The notes beneath the pieces were generated by a model. That model saw nothing but the letters and a program-made list of their open reading frames with translations, was not told the origin of the DNA and ran no database searches. Of a stretch of 33,642 nt of DNA, positions 23,382-32,049 are shown in pieces; position 1 is the first letter of the stretch, and the number at the start of each line of letters is the position of its first letter. The position numbers and the translations under genes were made by a program. This DNA is from Gammaproteobacteria bacterium (GTDB lineage: Bacteria > Pseudomonadota > Gammaproteobacteria > Steroidobacterales > Steroidobacteraceae), in contig JANYLM010000093.1 of the NCBI GenBank assembly GCA_025357835.1, forward strand, positions 1 through 33,642. The letters run 5' to 3'.

Positions 23382-24815
23382 ATGCCGATTGCACCCGAAA
23401 CTTTTACCTTCGAATCGTGGCGCCATGCTGTCCGCCCGCTGCTCGCCGCGGGCAAGAATGCAGACGATCTGTTGTGGCGAGAGCATTTATCGACGGCAGC
23501 CGCAGACTCAGCGTCGGTGACTGCACAGTCGACTCCGCCGCTAGACAAAGCGAGCATTCGCTTGCCACGCTCGCTGATGGCGCTGTTGGATCGTTTAGCC
23601 TGTTATCGCACCGAAGACCGTTGGGAATTGATGTATCGCCTGGCCTGGCGCACGCTATTCGAGAATTCTCAGCTTCTCAAGGATCCGGCGGACGCCGATG
23701 TATCCCATGCGATGCGGATGGACCGTGCAGTGAAGCGCGATATACACAAAATGCACGCCTTTGTGCGATTCCGTGAAATAACGCTCGTGGGTGGAGTGTC
23801 CTCCTTCTTCGCCTGGTTCGAGCCGCAGCATGAAATCTTGCGTAAAGGTGCAATTTTTTTCGCTAAACGGTTTCCCAACATGCGCTGGACCATCGCAACG
23901 CCCGACGGCGCTGCGGTTTGGGATCTATCCTCACTGCGGTTCGTTGACTCGGGAACTCTGACAGAGCGGCCCAGCGCCGATGTGAAAGAAGATCTCTGGC
24001 GGACTTATTACCGTTCGATTTGCAATGTTGCCCGCATCAATCCCAGCGCGATGCTGCGCGAGATGCCGCAGCTTTATTGGCGAAATCTGCCCGAAGCGGC
24101 CGAGATCGGGCCCCTGCTGCAAGAGGGGAGCGCACGTTTTGCCGCCCGGCATCACCAGGCCGATCATGAGCATTTCACGCGAGCAAAATCTGTGCGGCGC
24201 TCATTGGCCCAAATCGTGACTTCACCGGAAGGCGTTCAGAGCTGTCGCGCTTGTGAGATTTGGCAGCATGCGACCCAGGCAGTCGAGGGTAGCGGGCCGG
24301 AAGTTGCGCAGCTCATGCTGGTGGGAGAGCAACCTGGAGATGAAGAAGACTTACATGGAGCACCATTTGTGGGCCCCGCGGGGAAAGTGTTGGATGAAAC
24401 GTTGCGGGCAGCGGGCCTCGATCGCAGCGACCTATACCTGACGAACGCGGTTAAGCACTTCAAATGGGAGCCACGGGGCAAACGTCGCCTGCATAAGCGT
24501 CCCAGCGTGGCGGAAATACGCGCTTGTAATGGATGGCTACAAAGCGAGATCAGTAACGTTAAGCCGCTCGTCATCGTTGCCTTGGGAGCGAGCGCTCTGC
24601 TGGCATTAACCGGAAAGTCCTGCACGATCGAGGCGGCACGCGCAATACAGATGACGCATGCGGGAGGAGCACGGATTATCGCAACCTATCATCCGTCGGC
24701 GATACTGCGGGCAGACGAAAAGGTCCGCGACAGGTTGAGGGCTTCACTGTTAGGCGACTTGAAGCGGGCTGGTAGTTGGCTAAAAATAACCCGCGGCAGG
24801 CCCACGCTAGAGTAG
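23382..24815 (+). CDS. DUF4130-UdgX fusion, uracil-DNA-binding repair protein
   Basis: A 477-residue two-domain protein. Residues about 1-245 are a DUF4130-type domain (RWELMYRLAWRTLFENSQLL, MDRAVKRDIHKMHAFVRF, WFEPQHEIL, FAKRFPNMRWTI). Residues about 275-475 are a family-4-like uracil-DNA glycosylase of the UdgX branch: CRAC (Cys288, Cys291), GEQPGDEED (315-323), APFVGPAGKVLD, LTNAVKHFKWE, the loop GKRRLHKRP with His371, Cys382 and the HPS motif at 437-439. In mycobacterial UdgX the histidine of the KRRIH loop bonds covalently to the DNA sugar after uracil release; it is kept here. Start: ATG at 23382, 14 bases after the previous stop; GTG at 23370 is an alternative. Co-transcribed with the radical SAM gene under LexA control. 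Confidence 0.9.
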   Translation: MPIAPETFTFESWRHAVRPLLAAGKNADDLLWREHLSTAAADSASVTAQSTPPLDKASIRLPRSLMALLDRLACYRTEDRWELMYRLAWRTLFENSQLLKDPADADVSHAMRMDRAVKRDIHKMHAFVRFREITLVGGVSSFFAWFEPQHEILRKGAIFFAKRFPNMRWTIATPDGAAVWDLSSLRFVDSGTLTERPSADVKEDLWRTYYRSICNVARINPSAMLREMPQLYWRNLPEAAEIGPLLQEGSARFAARHHQADHEHFTRAKSVRRSLAQIVTSPEGVQSCRACEIWQHATQAVEGSGPEVAQLMLVGEQPGDEEDLHGAPFVGPAGKVLDETLRAAGLDRSDLYLTNAVKHFKWEPRGKRRLHKRPSVAEIRACNGWLQSEISNVKPLVIVALGASALLALTGKSCTIEAARAIQMTHAGGARIIATYHPSAILRADEKVRDRLRASLLGDLKRAGSWLKITRGRPTLE

Positions 24816-25141
24816 CCGATGCGCTGAAGGCTCTGCCGTAAGGCGGTCCATTTTTACCTATTTGCGCCGAATCGGTTCGCACGCGAGCGAGCGGCAACGG
24901 CGTTCTATTTAACGCCGATCAGTGCCGCGCTTCCCACCCGGTTTAATAGGAAGTAGTCGAATGGACTCCTACGTCGAACCGGGATCGTGACCTACATACT
25001 TCCTTGATGGATGTAGTATAAAAGCAACACGAATTGAACATAGCTTGGTATCTGTCGCTCCACGCATGATACATAGCTCGTTTGGTCCGTCGATACGAGA
25101 GAATGTGTTGCCTTTATACAAATTTATTTAGAGAGGTAGCT
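24816..25141. other. Intergenic region with a weak terminator candidate
   Basis: No gene seen. A short hairpin CTGCC-GTAA-GGCGG at 24833-24846 followed by TTTTT at 24851-24855 may end the repair operon. An imperfect pair CTACAT (24992-24997) and ATGTAG (25011-25016) with a 13-base loop lies ahead of the OmpA-like gene and might be a regulator site; no clear -35/-10 pair was found. Confidence 0.35.
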
Positions 25142-26299
25142 ATGAAGCGCGCGATGTTGGCTGCACTAATTACAAGTGCGTGGGCCGCTGGTTCCGGCCA
25201 GAACGTCCTGGGGGCGGAAGCGTATGACGACACGGGAGCGTGGTACTTAAGTACGTTGGCTCAGTACACTTTGTTGGACGAGAAGAGAGTTTCGCAAGAC
25301 AAGTTGGGATACCAAATAGGAATCGGCTATAACTTCGCGCCCAATTTTGCTGGCGAGGTTGGCGTGAGTAGTGGGTCGTTTCCCTTAAGGGGCACTGGTT
25401 TCAGTGAAAAGCTGACCGCTACGTCTCTCGATATGCTGTACAAATTTGCCCCGGTCACATCGTTTTTTCGACCGTACCTCCTCACAGGGGCCGGATGGAT
25501 GACCGACAACATTGGGCACGTTGGTGACAATAACAACAAATGGTTGGCCGAAGCCGGAGTCGGTCTCTTGACCGGCCTGGGGAGTCAGTCCGGCTCCACT
25601 CGATTGCAGCTGCGGACGGAGGCCAAGTACCGCTATGAGTTCAGTCGAAACATGATGTATGTGCCGCGGAATCCCGGCGACGTGATCTTCGGCGTGGGCT
25701 TTCAATGGATGTTCGGTGCTCCGACGCCGCCACCGCCCACGTTAGTGAAGCAGGCGCCTCCCCTAGAGGAACCGCCGCCTGTACCACCACTACCGCCGGC
25801 GCCGGAGCCGTGTCACGCGCCTGCGGGCTTTCAAGTCGACGCCAACTGCCGCATCATCGAACAAAGGGTAGTAGTGCGCGCCGTGGACTTCGAGTACAAC
25901 TCGGCACAGTTAACCGGTCCGGCACGGCAGACGTTAGACGAAGTCGCGAGTGCCGTTCGAAGCCAATCCGACCTGACCATCGAAGTACAAGGCCATACTG
26001 ACTCAGTCGGTGGCGATTCGTATAACCTGCATCTGTCGCAGAGGCGAGCGGAGTCTGTGAAGGCTTATCTTGTGGGCAATGGCGTCAGCGCCTCAGTCCT
26101 CACGGCCAAGGGCTACGGGAAGTCACAGCCTCTCGTCAGCAACGCTACGGCCGAAGGCCGCGCGCAGAACCGTCGCGTCGCCTTCGCTGTGAGTAATGTC
26201 CCAGCCCACCTCAAAGTGGTCACTGAGGACGCAAGCGCTGCATCGACTGAAGCTGCGAAGCAAAGCGAGCCCCCGAAGACCAAAAAGCGGCACCAGTAG
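25142..26299 (+). CDS. OmpA-family outer membrane protein
   Basis: A 385-residue protein. Residues 1-24 form a signal peptide (MKRAMLAALITSAWAAGS...VLGAEA). The next ~170 residues alternate short strands typical of an eight-stranded beta barrel (ALGYQIGIGYNF-like, RLQLRTEAKYRYEF, GVGFQWMF). A proline-rich hinge (PPPPTLVKQAPPLEEPPP) leads to an OmpA-like peptidoglycan-binding domain, with FEYNSAQL, VQGHTDSVGGDSYNLHLSQRRAESVKAYL, GYGKSQP and AQNRRVAF, carrying the Asp and Arg that hold diaminopimelate. The start at 25142 has GAGAGG about six bases upstream; the frame extends back without support. It tethers the outer membrane to the wall. A hairpin at 26362-26394 lies after it. Confidence 0.9.
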   Translation: MKRAMLAALITSAWAAGSGQNVLGAEAYDDTGAWYLSTLAQYTLLDEKRVSQDKLGYQIGIGYNFAPNFAGEVGVSSGSFPLRGTGFSEKLTATSLDMLYKFAPVTSFFRPYLLTGAGWMTDNIGHVGDNNNKWLAEAGVGLLTGLGSQSGSTRLQLRTEAKYRYEFSRNMMYVPRNPGDVIFGVGFQWMFGAPTPPPPTLVKQAPPLEEPPPVPPLPPAPEPCHAPAGFQVDANCRIIEQRVVVRAVDFEYNSAQLTGPARQTLDEVASAVRSQSDLTIEVQGHTDSVGGDSYNLHLSQRRAESVKAYLVGNGVSASVLTAKGYGKSQPLVSNATAEGRAQNRRVAFAVSNVPAHLKVVTEDASAASTEAAKQSEPPKTKKRHQ

Positions 26300-26608
26300 T
26301 GGCGGAAGCTGGCGGCCTCCATACTCCTGTGTCACTCAGAGTGGTGTCCCGTCTACCCTTTCGTGGGCCCTCGGCTTCGTGTCGAGGACCCACGCAATTG
26401 CAGCATGCTGCGGGAGTCGGTGCGAATGAACCGCCACAACGCGCAGGCTGGCGTTAGACGTCGGTGGACACAAGCTTGGAGGCGCGTCTGCTCTTAGACA
26501 ATCAAAGGTGCTGTTCGGATCGATATGCCAGACCTCCGGATAACCAGACGGCGCGACGGAAAATCCTCACTTACGAGGGTCAGGTTCGTGGACGTGGCGA
26601 TTGTCAAA
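26300..26608. other. Intergenic region before the tRNA genes
   Basis: No gene recognised. Contains the stem-loop at 26362-26394 and a small CACTC/GAGTG palindrome near 26334-26344. I looked for the 3' end of the tRNA-Arg repeated here, as expected at an integration site, and saw no copy. Confidence 0.35.
26362..26394 (+). terminator. Stem-loop downstream of the OmpA-like gene
   Basis: CGTGGGCCCTCG at 26362-26373 can pair with CGAGGACCCACG at 26383-26394, with one mismatch and a nine-base loop. It lies about 60 bases after the stop. No T run follows, so intrinsic termination is uncertain. Confidence 0.4.
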
Positions 26609-26684
26609 TGGTGCCCCGGGCAGGAATCGAACCTGCGACCTAGCGCTTAGGAGGCACTCGCTCTATCCACTGAGCTACCGAGGC
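26609..26684 (-). tRNA. tRNA-Arg (anticodon CCT)
   Basis: Complete cloverleaf of 76 bases including an encoded CCA. Acceptor arms GCCTCGG and CCGGGGC pair over seven positions (one G-T). The anticodon stem is AGTGC/GCGCT with loop CTCCTAA, so the anticodon is CCT reading AGG codons. The T arm contains GGTTCGAATCC. This is the second of two tandem tRNA genes. tRNA-Arg(CCT) is a common target of integrative elements. Confidence 0.96.
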
Positions 26685-26694
26685 CGAGAACCGA

Positions 26695-26720
26695 CGGCCG
26701 GAGTCTGAAGACTCCGGCCG
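26695..26720. repeat. Perfect 11-base hairpin between the two tRNA genes
   Basis: CGGCCGGAGTC (26695-26705) and GACTCCGGCCG (26710-26720) are exact inverted complements around TGAA. It lies in the 42-base spacer of the tRNA pair. It could be a processing signal in the joint transcript or a terminator; no T run follows on either strand. Confidence 0.7.
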
Positions 26721-26726
26721 CGGATT

Positions 26727-26802
<76 letters not shown>

Positions 26803-26817
26803 TAAAAAGGGCCCGGA

Positions 26818-26846
26818 ATATTAGCAGTAAAGGCCGCGCATGCCAA
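26818..26846 (-). promoter_or_regulatory. Sigma70 promoter of the tRNA-Ala/tRNA-Arg pair
   Basis: On the minus strand TTGGCA (26841-26846) and TAATAT (26818-26823) are separated by exactly 17 bases. A GC-rich discriminator (CCGGGCCC) follows the -10, as in promoters under stringent control. The tRNA-Ala 5' end lies about 16 bases downstream of the -10. Confidence 0.7.
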
Positions 26847-26901
26847 AGTATCGCTCATGGTCTGACCGAACCTAGGCTAGTATGTGTTATTGAGGGTGAA
26901 T

Positions 26902-27366
26902 ATGATCAAAGTAGACGAGCGCGCCCCGGAATTCACGCTTCCGGACGAGACTGGGAAGGACCGGTCGCTGACCGAGCTGTTAAACGGGGGCTCGATAGTT
27001 TTGTACTTTTATCCCGCTGATTTCACCCCCGGATGCACCCGTCAGGCCTGCGTCCTGAGGGACCGCCACTCGGAAATCGCGAGCGCCGGCTTAAGCGTCA
27101 TAGGCATCAGCCCGCAGAGCCCCGAATCGCACGCCAGATTCAAGACCAGGTACCAACTACCCTTCGTTTTGTTGTCGGACGAACAGAAAACCGTCATTAA
27201 GATGTATGGGGTCAACGGGCCTCTCGGTATCGGCGTACGTCGAGCGAGCTACCTGGTCGACGCCAGCCGCCGGGTTCGCGACGCGGTATTGGCGGATTTT
27301 AAGATCAGCCGCCACGAGGAATTCGTTCGCAAGGCCATCATGTTGCGAGCCGCCCAGAGTGCATAG
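26902..27366 (+). CDS. Peroxiredoxin of the BCP/PrxQ type
   Basis: A 154-residue thioredoxin-fold peroxidase, cytoplasmic, reducing hydroperoxides using thioredoxin. Residues 38-54 read YPADFTPGCTRQACVLRD: peroxidatic Cys45 and the resolving Cys50 five residues later, the C-x4-C spacing of the atypical two-cysteine PrxQ group. Other motifs are APEFTLPDETG, VIGISPQSPESHARF, LPFVLLSDE and the arginine region RRASYLVD. The ATG at 26902 has GAGG about six bases upstream; an ATG 18 bases upstream adds six residues. It stands alone between the divergent tRNA promoter and the convergent histidine phosphatase. Confidence 0.92.
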   Translation: MIKVDERAPEFTLPDETGKDRSLTELLNGGSIVLYFYPADFTPGCTRQACVLRDRHSEIASAGLSVIGISPQSPESHARFKTRYQLPFVLLSDEQKTVIKMYGVNGPLGIGVRRASYLVDASRRVRDAVLADFKISRHEEFVRKAIMLRAAQSA

Positions 27367-27411
27367 CCCCCCGTTCGTGGGGCGTTGCGCTCGACCGGGC
27401 GCCACGTCCGA

Positions 27412-27984
27412 CTAGTAGTTCAGATGCAGTAGGTTTGCACGCCCAATTCGAGGCACGGCGACGATGTACATGGTGCCGTACTCCTGATCGGCGATTTCCG
27501 GGATTTTCGGGTTGCCGCTCAATGCCGCAACGATCTGAGGTACCGTATCGCTGTGCCCGACAATCAATACTCTGCCGCCCCTGTGCTCATTCAGTACCCG
27601 GCGCGCCAGGACTCGGGGATCGTCGGCCGGCGCAACGGTCTCTTTAATGCCTAGGCGCGCCGCCAGGGGCGCGGCAGTGAGCCGGTTGCGCAAGGCGGGC
27701 GACACATAAATCGCGTCCAAATGACCTAGCACTCCGGCATCGCCGAACATGCGCGCCAGCAGCGCCGCCCGCACCGCGCCCCCCGGCGTAAGCGGCGGAT
27801 CGGTGACGCTGACGCTCACGTCCTTTTCGGCGTGGCGAATAACGATGACGGTGGTCGACCCGGCAGTTCCCCACACCCATGCGGCGAAAATCGCAAAACT
27901 CATGATCATGACGGCCGCGAGCGCCGTCAACCAGATCGGCGTCAAGAATGGCCGGCGCTGAAAGCTCACATGGTCTTTTTTCAT
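27412..27984 (-). CDS. Membrane-anchored histidine phosphatase (phosphoglycerate mutase-like)
   Basis: A 190-residue protein. A basic N-tail is followed by one transmembrane helix (about 14-40, PIWLTALAAVMIMSFAIFAAWV), so the catalytic domain probably faces the periplasm. The active-site motif is VIVIRHAEK (Arg50-His51, the phosphorylated histidine; RHAE in place of RHGE), followed later by SPALRNRLTA and VGHSDTVPQ with the second catalytic histidine. The length fits the short SixA-like branch. The start at 27984 was chosen over an upstream ATG at 28071, which would overlap the divergent gene. The gene starts 15 bases from the divergent nucleotidyltransferase. Substrate unknown. Confidence 0.8.
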   Translation of the reverse strand: MKKDHVSFQRRPFLTPIWLTALAAVMIMSFAIFAAWVWGTAGSTTVIVIRHAEKDVSVSVTDPPLTPGGAVRAALLARMFGDAGVLGHLDAIYVSPALRNRLTAAPLAARLGIKETVAPADDPRVLARRVLNEHRGGRVLIVGHSDTVPQIVAALSGNPKIPEIADQEYGTMYIVAVPRIGRANLLHLNY

Positions 27985-27999
27985 GGCACCATCATAGCA

Positions 28000-28614
28000 A
28001 TGAAAGCCGCTACCCTGCCTAGGCCGCAAATCGTGATACTTGCCGCCGGATTCTCCACCCGATTGGGGCATCCCAAGGGCCTGGCCCGGGTGCGCTCTCA
28101 GACCTTATTGCGTAGAACGCTCAGTGTGGCTGCGCACCTCGCAGCTACGAATATCGTCGTCGTGCTGCCGCGCCGGGCCGCGCGCTACCGAATCGAAGCG
28201 CGCGGGTTCAAAGTAATATTTGCCGCCAATCCGCGGCGCGCCGAAGGTCTGTCGAGTTCCGTGCGCTGCGGCATCGAACAGGCTCGCCACTCCCCGGCTC
28301 TGCTGCTGTTGCCGGTCGATTTGGCGACTTTGCAGCAACGTGACCTGGCCAAGTTGATATCGCGCTGGCGTGGGGCTCGGCGAAGGGTCATCGCGAGACG
28401 CATCGGGCAGCCGGGCGGAACGCCCTGCGGCGGCGTACCCCTTATCCTGCCGCGCTGGCTTTACTCTCGAGCGCTGGCGGTGACCGGAGACATTGGGTTG
28501 CGTCAATTGATCAACGGCTTACCCGCGCGGCAGCGAGTGCTTTTGGATATTCAGTCCGCGGCGCTCGACGTAGACACGCAGCAGGACCTTCGCGCCGCCC
28601 GGCGCCGGCGCTAA
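28000..28614 (+). CDS. MobA/MocA-like nucleotidyltransferase
   Basis: A 204-residue protein beginning MKAATLPRPQIVILAAGFSTRLGHPKGLARV, the LAAG-x-S-x-R-x-G-x-x-K signature of the NTP_transf_3 family. LLLLPVDLATLQ carries the metal-binding Asp (usual D in PxD), and GGTPCGGVPLILPRW is the MobA/MocA substrate loop (usual PVLF replaced). MocA makes molybdopterin cytosine dinucleotide and MobA the guanine form; the tail is less clear here, so I stop at the family. ATG at 28000; no good ribosome site, and the gene's 5' end is nearly back to back with the phosphatase. It converges on kdpE with the two stop codons overlapping by four bases (28611-28614). No molybdoenzyme gene is in the window. Confidence 0.78.
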   Translation: MKAATLPRPQIVILAAGFSTRLGHPKGLARVRSQTLLRRTLSVAAHLAATNIVVVLPRRAARYRIEARGFKVIFAANPRRAEGLSSSVRCGIEQARHSPALLLLPVDLATLQQRDLAKLISRWRGARRRVIARRIGQPGGTPCGGVPLILPRWLYSRALAVTGDIGLRQLINGLPARQRVLLDIQSAALDVDTQQDLRAARRRR

Positions 28615-29315
28615 CCCCTAGCGCTCTGCACCAGCCGATATCCAACGGCTGTTTCAGTCAAGATATGCCTGGGCTGCGCTGGATCGTTTTCCAATTTCTG
28701 CCGCAGATGACCCATGTAAACCCGCACATAGTGACCATCCTCGGTGTGCGAGGGACCCCACACTTCGCGCAAGATTTGACGATGCGTGAGCACCTTGCCG
28801 GCGTTGGCGATCAATAGTGTCAGCAAACGGTATTCAATCGGAGTCAGGTGTATCGGCGCCTCGCCCTTGTGCACAGTGCGCAGACTCAAATCGATTTTGA
28901 CGTCGCCGAATTCGAATATCGAGCCCAAGGCTACGCCGGCGTCGCGGCGCCGACGCGAAGCGGCGCGCACCCTCGCCAATAATTCTCCAACTCCAAAGGG
29001 CTTGGTTAAATAATCATCGGCGCCGGCATCCAACGCTTCGATTTTGTCCCGCTCCTCGACTCGGGCCGACAACACGATCACCGGAACATTTGACCAGCCG
29101 CGCAAATCACGCAGGAAATCCATGCCGTCGCCGTCCGGCATGCCAAGATCCAGAATAATCAGATCGGGCTTGCGGGTACCGGCGTCGGTCAGACCCTGCC
29201 GCAGGGTATCCGTCTCATGAACGCTCCAGCCCTCCGCCTCCAGGGCGGTACGTACGAAACGCCGAATTTGCCGCTCATCCTCAACGAGAATAGCCACTGG
29301 CAGCGGCTCAGCCAT
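28611..29315 (-). CDS. kdpE: KdpE response regulator
   Basis: A 234-residue OmpR-type regulator. The receiver domain shows the acidic pair LVEDE, the phosphorylated Asp56 in LIILDLGMPDGDG, and LTKPFG (lysine near residue 105). The winged-helix output domain (HLTPIEYRLLTLLIANAGKVLTHRQILREVWG, YVRVYMGHLRQKLE) is typical of KdpE. The ATG at 29315 overlaps the kdpD TGA by eight bases; the frame's longer upstream part is kdpD sequence in another frame. KdpE phosphorylated by KdpD activates kdp at low potassium or high osmolarity. Confidence 0.95.
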   Translation of the reverse strand: MAEPLPVAILVEDERQIRRFVRTALEAEGWSVHETDTLRQGLTDAGTRKPDLIILDLGMPDGDGMDFLRDLRGWSNVPVIVLSARVEERDKIEALDAGADDYLTKPFGVGELLARVRAASRRRRDAGVALGSIFEFGDVKIDLSLRTVHKGEAPIHLTPIEYRLLTLLIANAGKVLTHRQILREVWGPSHTEDGHYVRVYMGHLRQKLENDPAQPRHILTETAVGYRLVQSARG

Positions 29316-32043
29316 TGGCGGCCTCCGCTTCCTCGGCGGCCTCGGGCGGATGGCCCAGCGGCAGTGTGAAGGTGAATCTCGCGCCGCCGCCCGCCCGGTG
29401 GGTTGCGATGATCTTGCCTTGATGCGATTCGATGATTGCGCGGCAAATAGCCAAACCCAACCCCACTCCCGGGGTCGCCGACTCACGCTCACCGCGCGTA
29501 AATTTCTGAAATACCGCCTCCTCGCGGCCGACGGGGAGTCCCGGACCATCGTCCGAAATGGACACGCTGAGCCGATCCGCAATGACCTCGGCAGCCAGCC
29601 GGATCCTGCTTCCCGGCGGCGTGTACTTCGAGGCATTCTCCAGCAAGTTGACCAGCACCCGTTCGATCAGCAGCGCATCAAACCGCACCAGCGGCAGATC
29701 CCGCGGTATGTGCACCTCCACCAGGTGTTGTTTCAACATACCATGCGCTTCGTTCAGAGCCGAACCCACCACTTCTTCCAAGGGCTGCCATTGTAGGTTG
29801 AGTTTGACTTCGCCGCTTTCAATACGCGCCATGTCGAGAAGATTGCTGACCAGGGTGCCCATGCGGCGCGCTTCATCCTGTATAGCCTCGGCGCTGTCGC
29901 GCTGCGCCGGTGAAAGTGCCGGCTTGGTAAGCGTGAGCGACTCCGCCAAACCCACCAGAACAGTGAGTGGCGTACGCAAATCATGCGACAGCGCAGCGAG
30001 CAATGAATTTCGCAAGCGCTCAGATTCTATTCGCACCAGGGCATCTTGCGCGACTTCCACATAGTGCACGCGCTCGAGCGCGATGGCGATCAGCGCGGCA
30101 AAGGTGTCGAGCAGCTGACGCTGCTCCGGAATACGTAGCAGCCGGCGATTGCGCGCCTTGACCGCCAGCACCCCGCGCGCGCGAGTCGGTGCGCGCAGCG
30201 GAATATACAGCACCTCGCTGCCCGGCAACGTGTCGGTACCGAAACCGGCGGGCTGTCCCTTGTCGAAGGCCCATTGCGCTATGCCGATATCGACATTGAG
30301 CGCCGGATCGGTGCGCGACGAGGTCGCGGCCAATTGACCGGCCGCATTCGGCAGCAACAATGCCGCGTTGGCCCGAAAGGTCCGCTGGATGGACTCATCG
30401 CTGATTTTTACGACCTGATCGATTTGTACCGCGCCGGATAAGTCGCGTGCAATCTCGTACAGCGAACCCGCGCGCTCCTCGCGATGCCCAGCCACTCGCG
30501 CCTGAAAACGCAGGCCCGCGGTCAGCTGTCCCGTGATCAGGCCCACGGCCAGCATGATGATGAAGGTCAGAATGTATTGCACGTCGCTCACCGCGAAGGA
30601 AAACCGCGGCGGAACGAAGAAGTAATCGAAGGACAGCACACTCAACACCGCCGCCAGAGCCGCGGCGCCGCGGCCGAAGCGCACGGCCACCAATACCACG
30701 GTCAAGATGAATATCGCCACGATATTCGAGCGGTCGAAATGCGCGGCCAAAGGCATCGACAACAGCGTCACGGCCACGCAGGCCAGTGCGGCCCATAAAT
30801 AACGCAGCCGTTTAAACTTGCGCCGATCGCTCGACTCTGCGCCCGGCGCTGGCCAAGATGACGCGGAATTCTTCGCGTCGCCGTTCTGCATGACTCCGTC
30901 GGTGCGGCCGATCTCGACCAGATCGATGTCCGGCGCCAGCATCGCCAGTTTCTGGCCGCTGGAGCGCTGCCACGGCCACAAGCGCCGCGCCGGGTCGCGG
31001 CCGATGACCAGCTTCGAGAGATTGTGGCTGCGTGCGTAGGCGATCACGCTGACCGCCACATCCGCGTCGGCGATCACCGCGGTCATCGCTCCCAATTCCT
31101 TGGCCAAGTTCAATGTGCCGAGAATCTTCTCGCGCCGTGGGGCCGGCAGGCGCTGCAATCCAGGGGTTTCCACGTAGATGGCGTGCCACTCGGCATTTAA
31201 CTGGCCCGCAAGCCGCGCCGCTGCCCGCACCACCCGCTCCGCGCCGGCGTCAGGACCGACACAGGTCAGCAGCGCGTTGGCGGTTTTCCAAACCGATCCG
31301 ATCGATTTATCGACGCGGTAAGCCTGAACATCGCCCTCGATGCGATCGGCGGTACGGCGCAGCGCCAGCTCCCGCAGGGCCATTAAATTGCCCTTGCGAA
31401 AGAAATTATGCGCCGCCCGCTCCGCTTGCTGCGGCAAGTACACCTTGCCGGCCTTGAGTCGCTCCAGCAATTCCTCGGCTGGGATATCGACCAGCACCAC
31501 CTCGTCGGCATCGTCGAAAACGGTATCGGGCACGGTTTCCCACACCCGCACATTGGTAATCCCGCCGACCACGTCGTTGAGGCTTTCCAGATGCTGCACG
31601 TTCAGCGTGGTAAATACATCGATGCCCGCGGCAAGCAGCTCTTCGACATCCTGCCAGCGCTTCGGGTGCCGCGCCCCATGAACGTTCGAGTGCGCGAGTT
31701 CGTCGACCAAGATCAGCGAAGGACGCCGCAGCAAGGCTCCATCGAGGTCGAATTCGCTGAGATCCTTGCCCTTGTACGGCATGGCCTTCAGCGGCAGAAC
31801 CGCCAGATCACCCACCAGAGCCGCTGTTTCGGAGCGGCCGTGAGTCTCGACGATGCCGATGACCACATCCCGCCCCTCGACTTTGAGCTTGCGGGCGGCG
31901 GCCAACATCGCGTAGGTCTTACCCACCCCGGCGGAGGAACCGAAGTAGATCCGCAGCTTACCGCGCTGCGCGACGGCTTCTTGGCGCTTGACCTTCGCCA
32001 GCAGCAGATCAGGGTCGGGGCGTTGTTCGCTTGACGTCGGCAT
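29308..32043 (-). CDS. kdpD: KdpD sensor histidine kinase
   Basis: A 911-residue kinase with the full KdpD order: N-terminal KdpD domain with a Walker A GSSAGVGKT (about 35-43) and the segment DELAHSNVHGARHPKRWQD; a Usp-like domain (about 245-365); four transmembrane helices (about 405-500, DUF4118); a GAF-like region; the dimerisation helix with ALSHDLRTPLTVLVGL and phosphorylated His687; and an ATPase domain with VLVNLLENASKYTPPGS and ISDDGPGLP, GLGLAICRAIIESHQG. Length matches E. coli KdpD (894). It lies six bases after kdpC. It senses potassium/osmotic state and phosphorylates KdpE. Confidence 0.96.
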   Translation of the reverse strand: MPTSSEQRPDPDLLLAKVKRQEAVAQRGKLRIYFGSSAGVGKTYAMLAAARKLKVEGRDVVIGIVETHGRSETAALVGDLAVLPLKAMPYKGKDLSEFDLDGALLRRPSLILVDELAHSNVHGARHPKRWQDVEELLAAGIDVFTTLNVQHLESLNDVVGGITNVRVWETVPDTVFDDADEVVLVDIPAEELLERLKAGKVYLPQQAERAAHNFFRKGNLMALRELALRRTADRIEGDVQAYRVDKSIGSVWKTANALLTCVGPDAGAERVVRAAARLAGQLNAEWHAIYVETPGLQRLPAPRREKILGTLNLAKELGAMTAVIADADVAVSVIAYARSHNLSKLVIGRDPARRLWPWQRSSGQKLAMLAPDIDLVEIGRTDGVMQNGDAKNSASSWPAPGAESSDRRKFKRLRYLWAALACVAVTLLSMPLAAHFDRSNIVAIFILTVVLVAVRFGRGAAALAAVLSVLSFDYFFVPPRFSFAVSDVQYILTFIIMLAVGLITGQLTAGLRFQARVAGHREERAGSLYEIARDLSGAVQIDQVVKISDESIQRTFRANAALLLPNAAGQLAATSSRTDPALNVDIGIAQWAFDKGQPAGFGTDTLPGSEVLYIPLRAPTRARGVLAVKARNRRLLRIPEQRQLLDTFAALIAIALERVHYVEVAQDALVRIESERLRNSLLAALSHDLRTPLTVLVGLAESLTLTKPALSPAQRDSAEAIQDEARRMGTLVSNLLDMARIESGEVKLNLQWQPLEEVVGSALNEAHGMLKQHLVEVHIPRDLPLVRFDALLIERVLVNLLENASKYTPPGSRIRLAAEVIADRLSVSISDDGPGLPVGREEAVFQKFTRGERESATPGVGLGLAICRAIIESHQGKIIATHRAGGGARFTFTLPLGHPPEAAEEAEAANG

Positions 32044-32049
32044 CTGCCG

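Noticed and set aside
26430..26460. GTTAGAC near 26450 resembling an integron attC core
   Set aside because: No convincing partner core site or imperfect palindrome, and no integrase or cassette in the window.
26609..26684. tRNA-Arg(CCT) as an integration site with a mobile element
   Set aside because: No duplicate of its 3' end, integrase or other phage gene was seen on either side.
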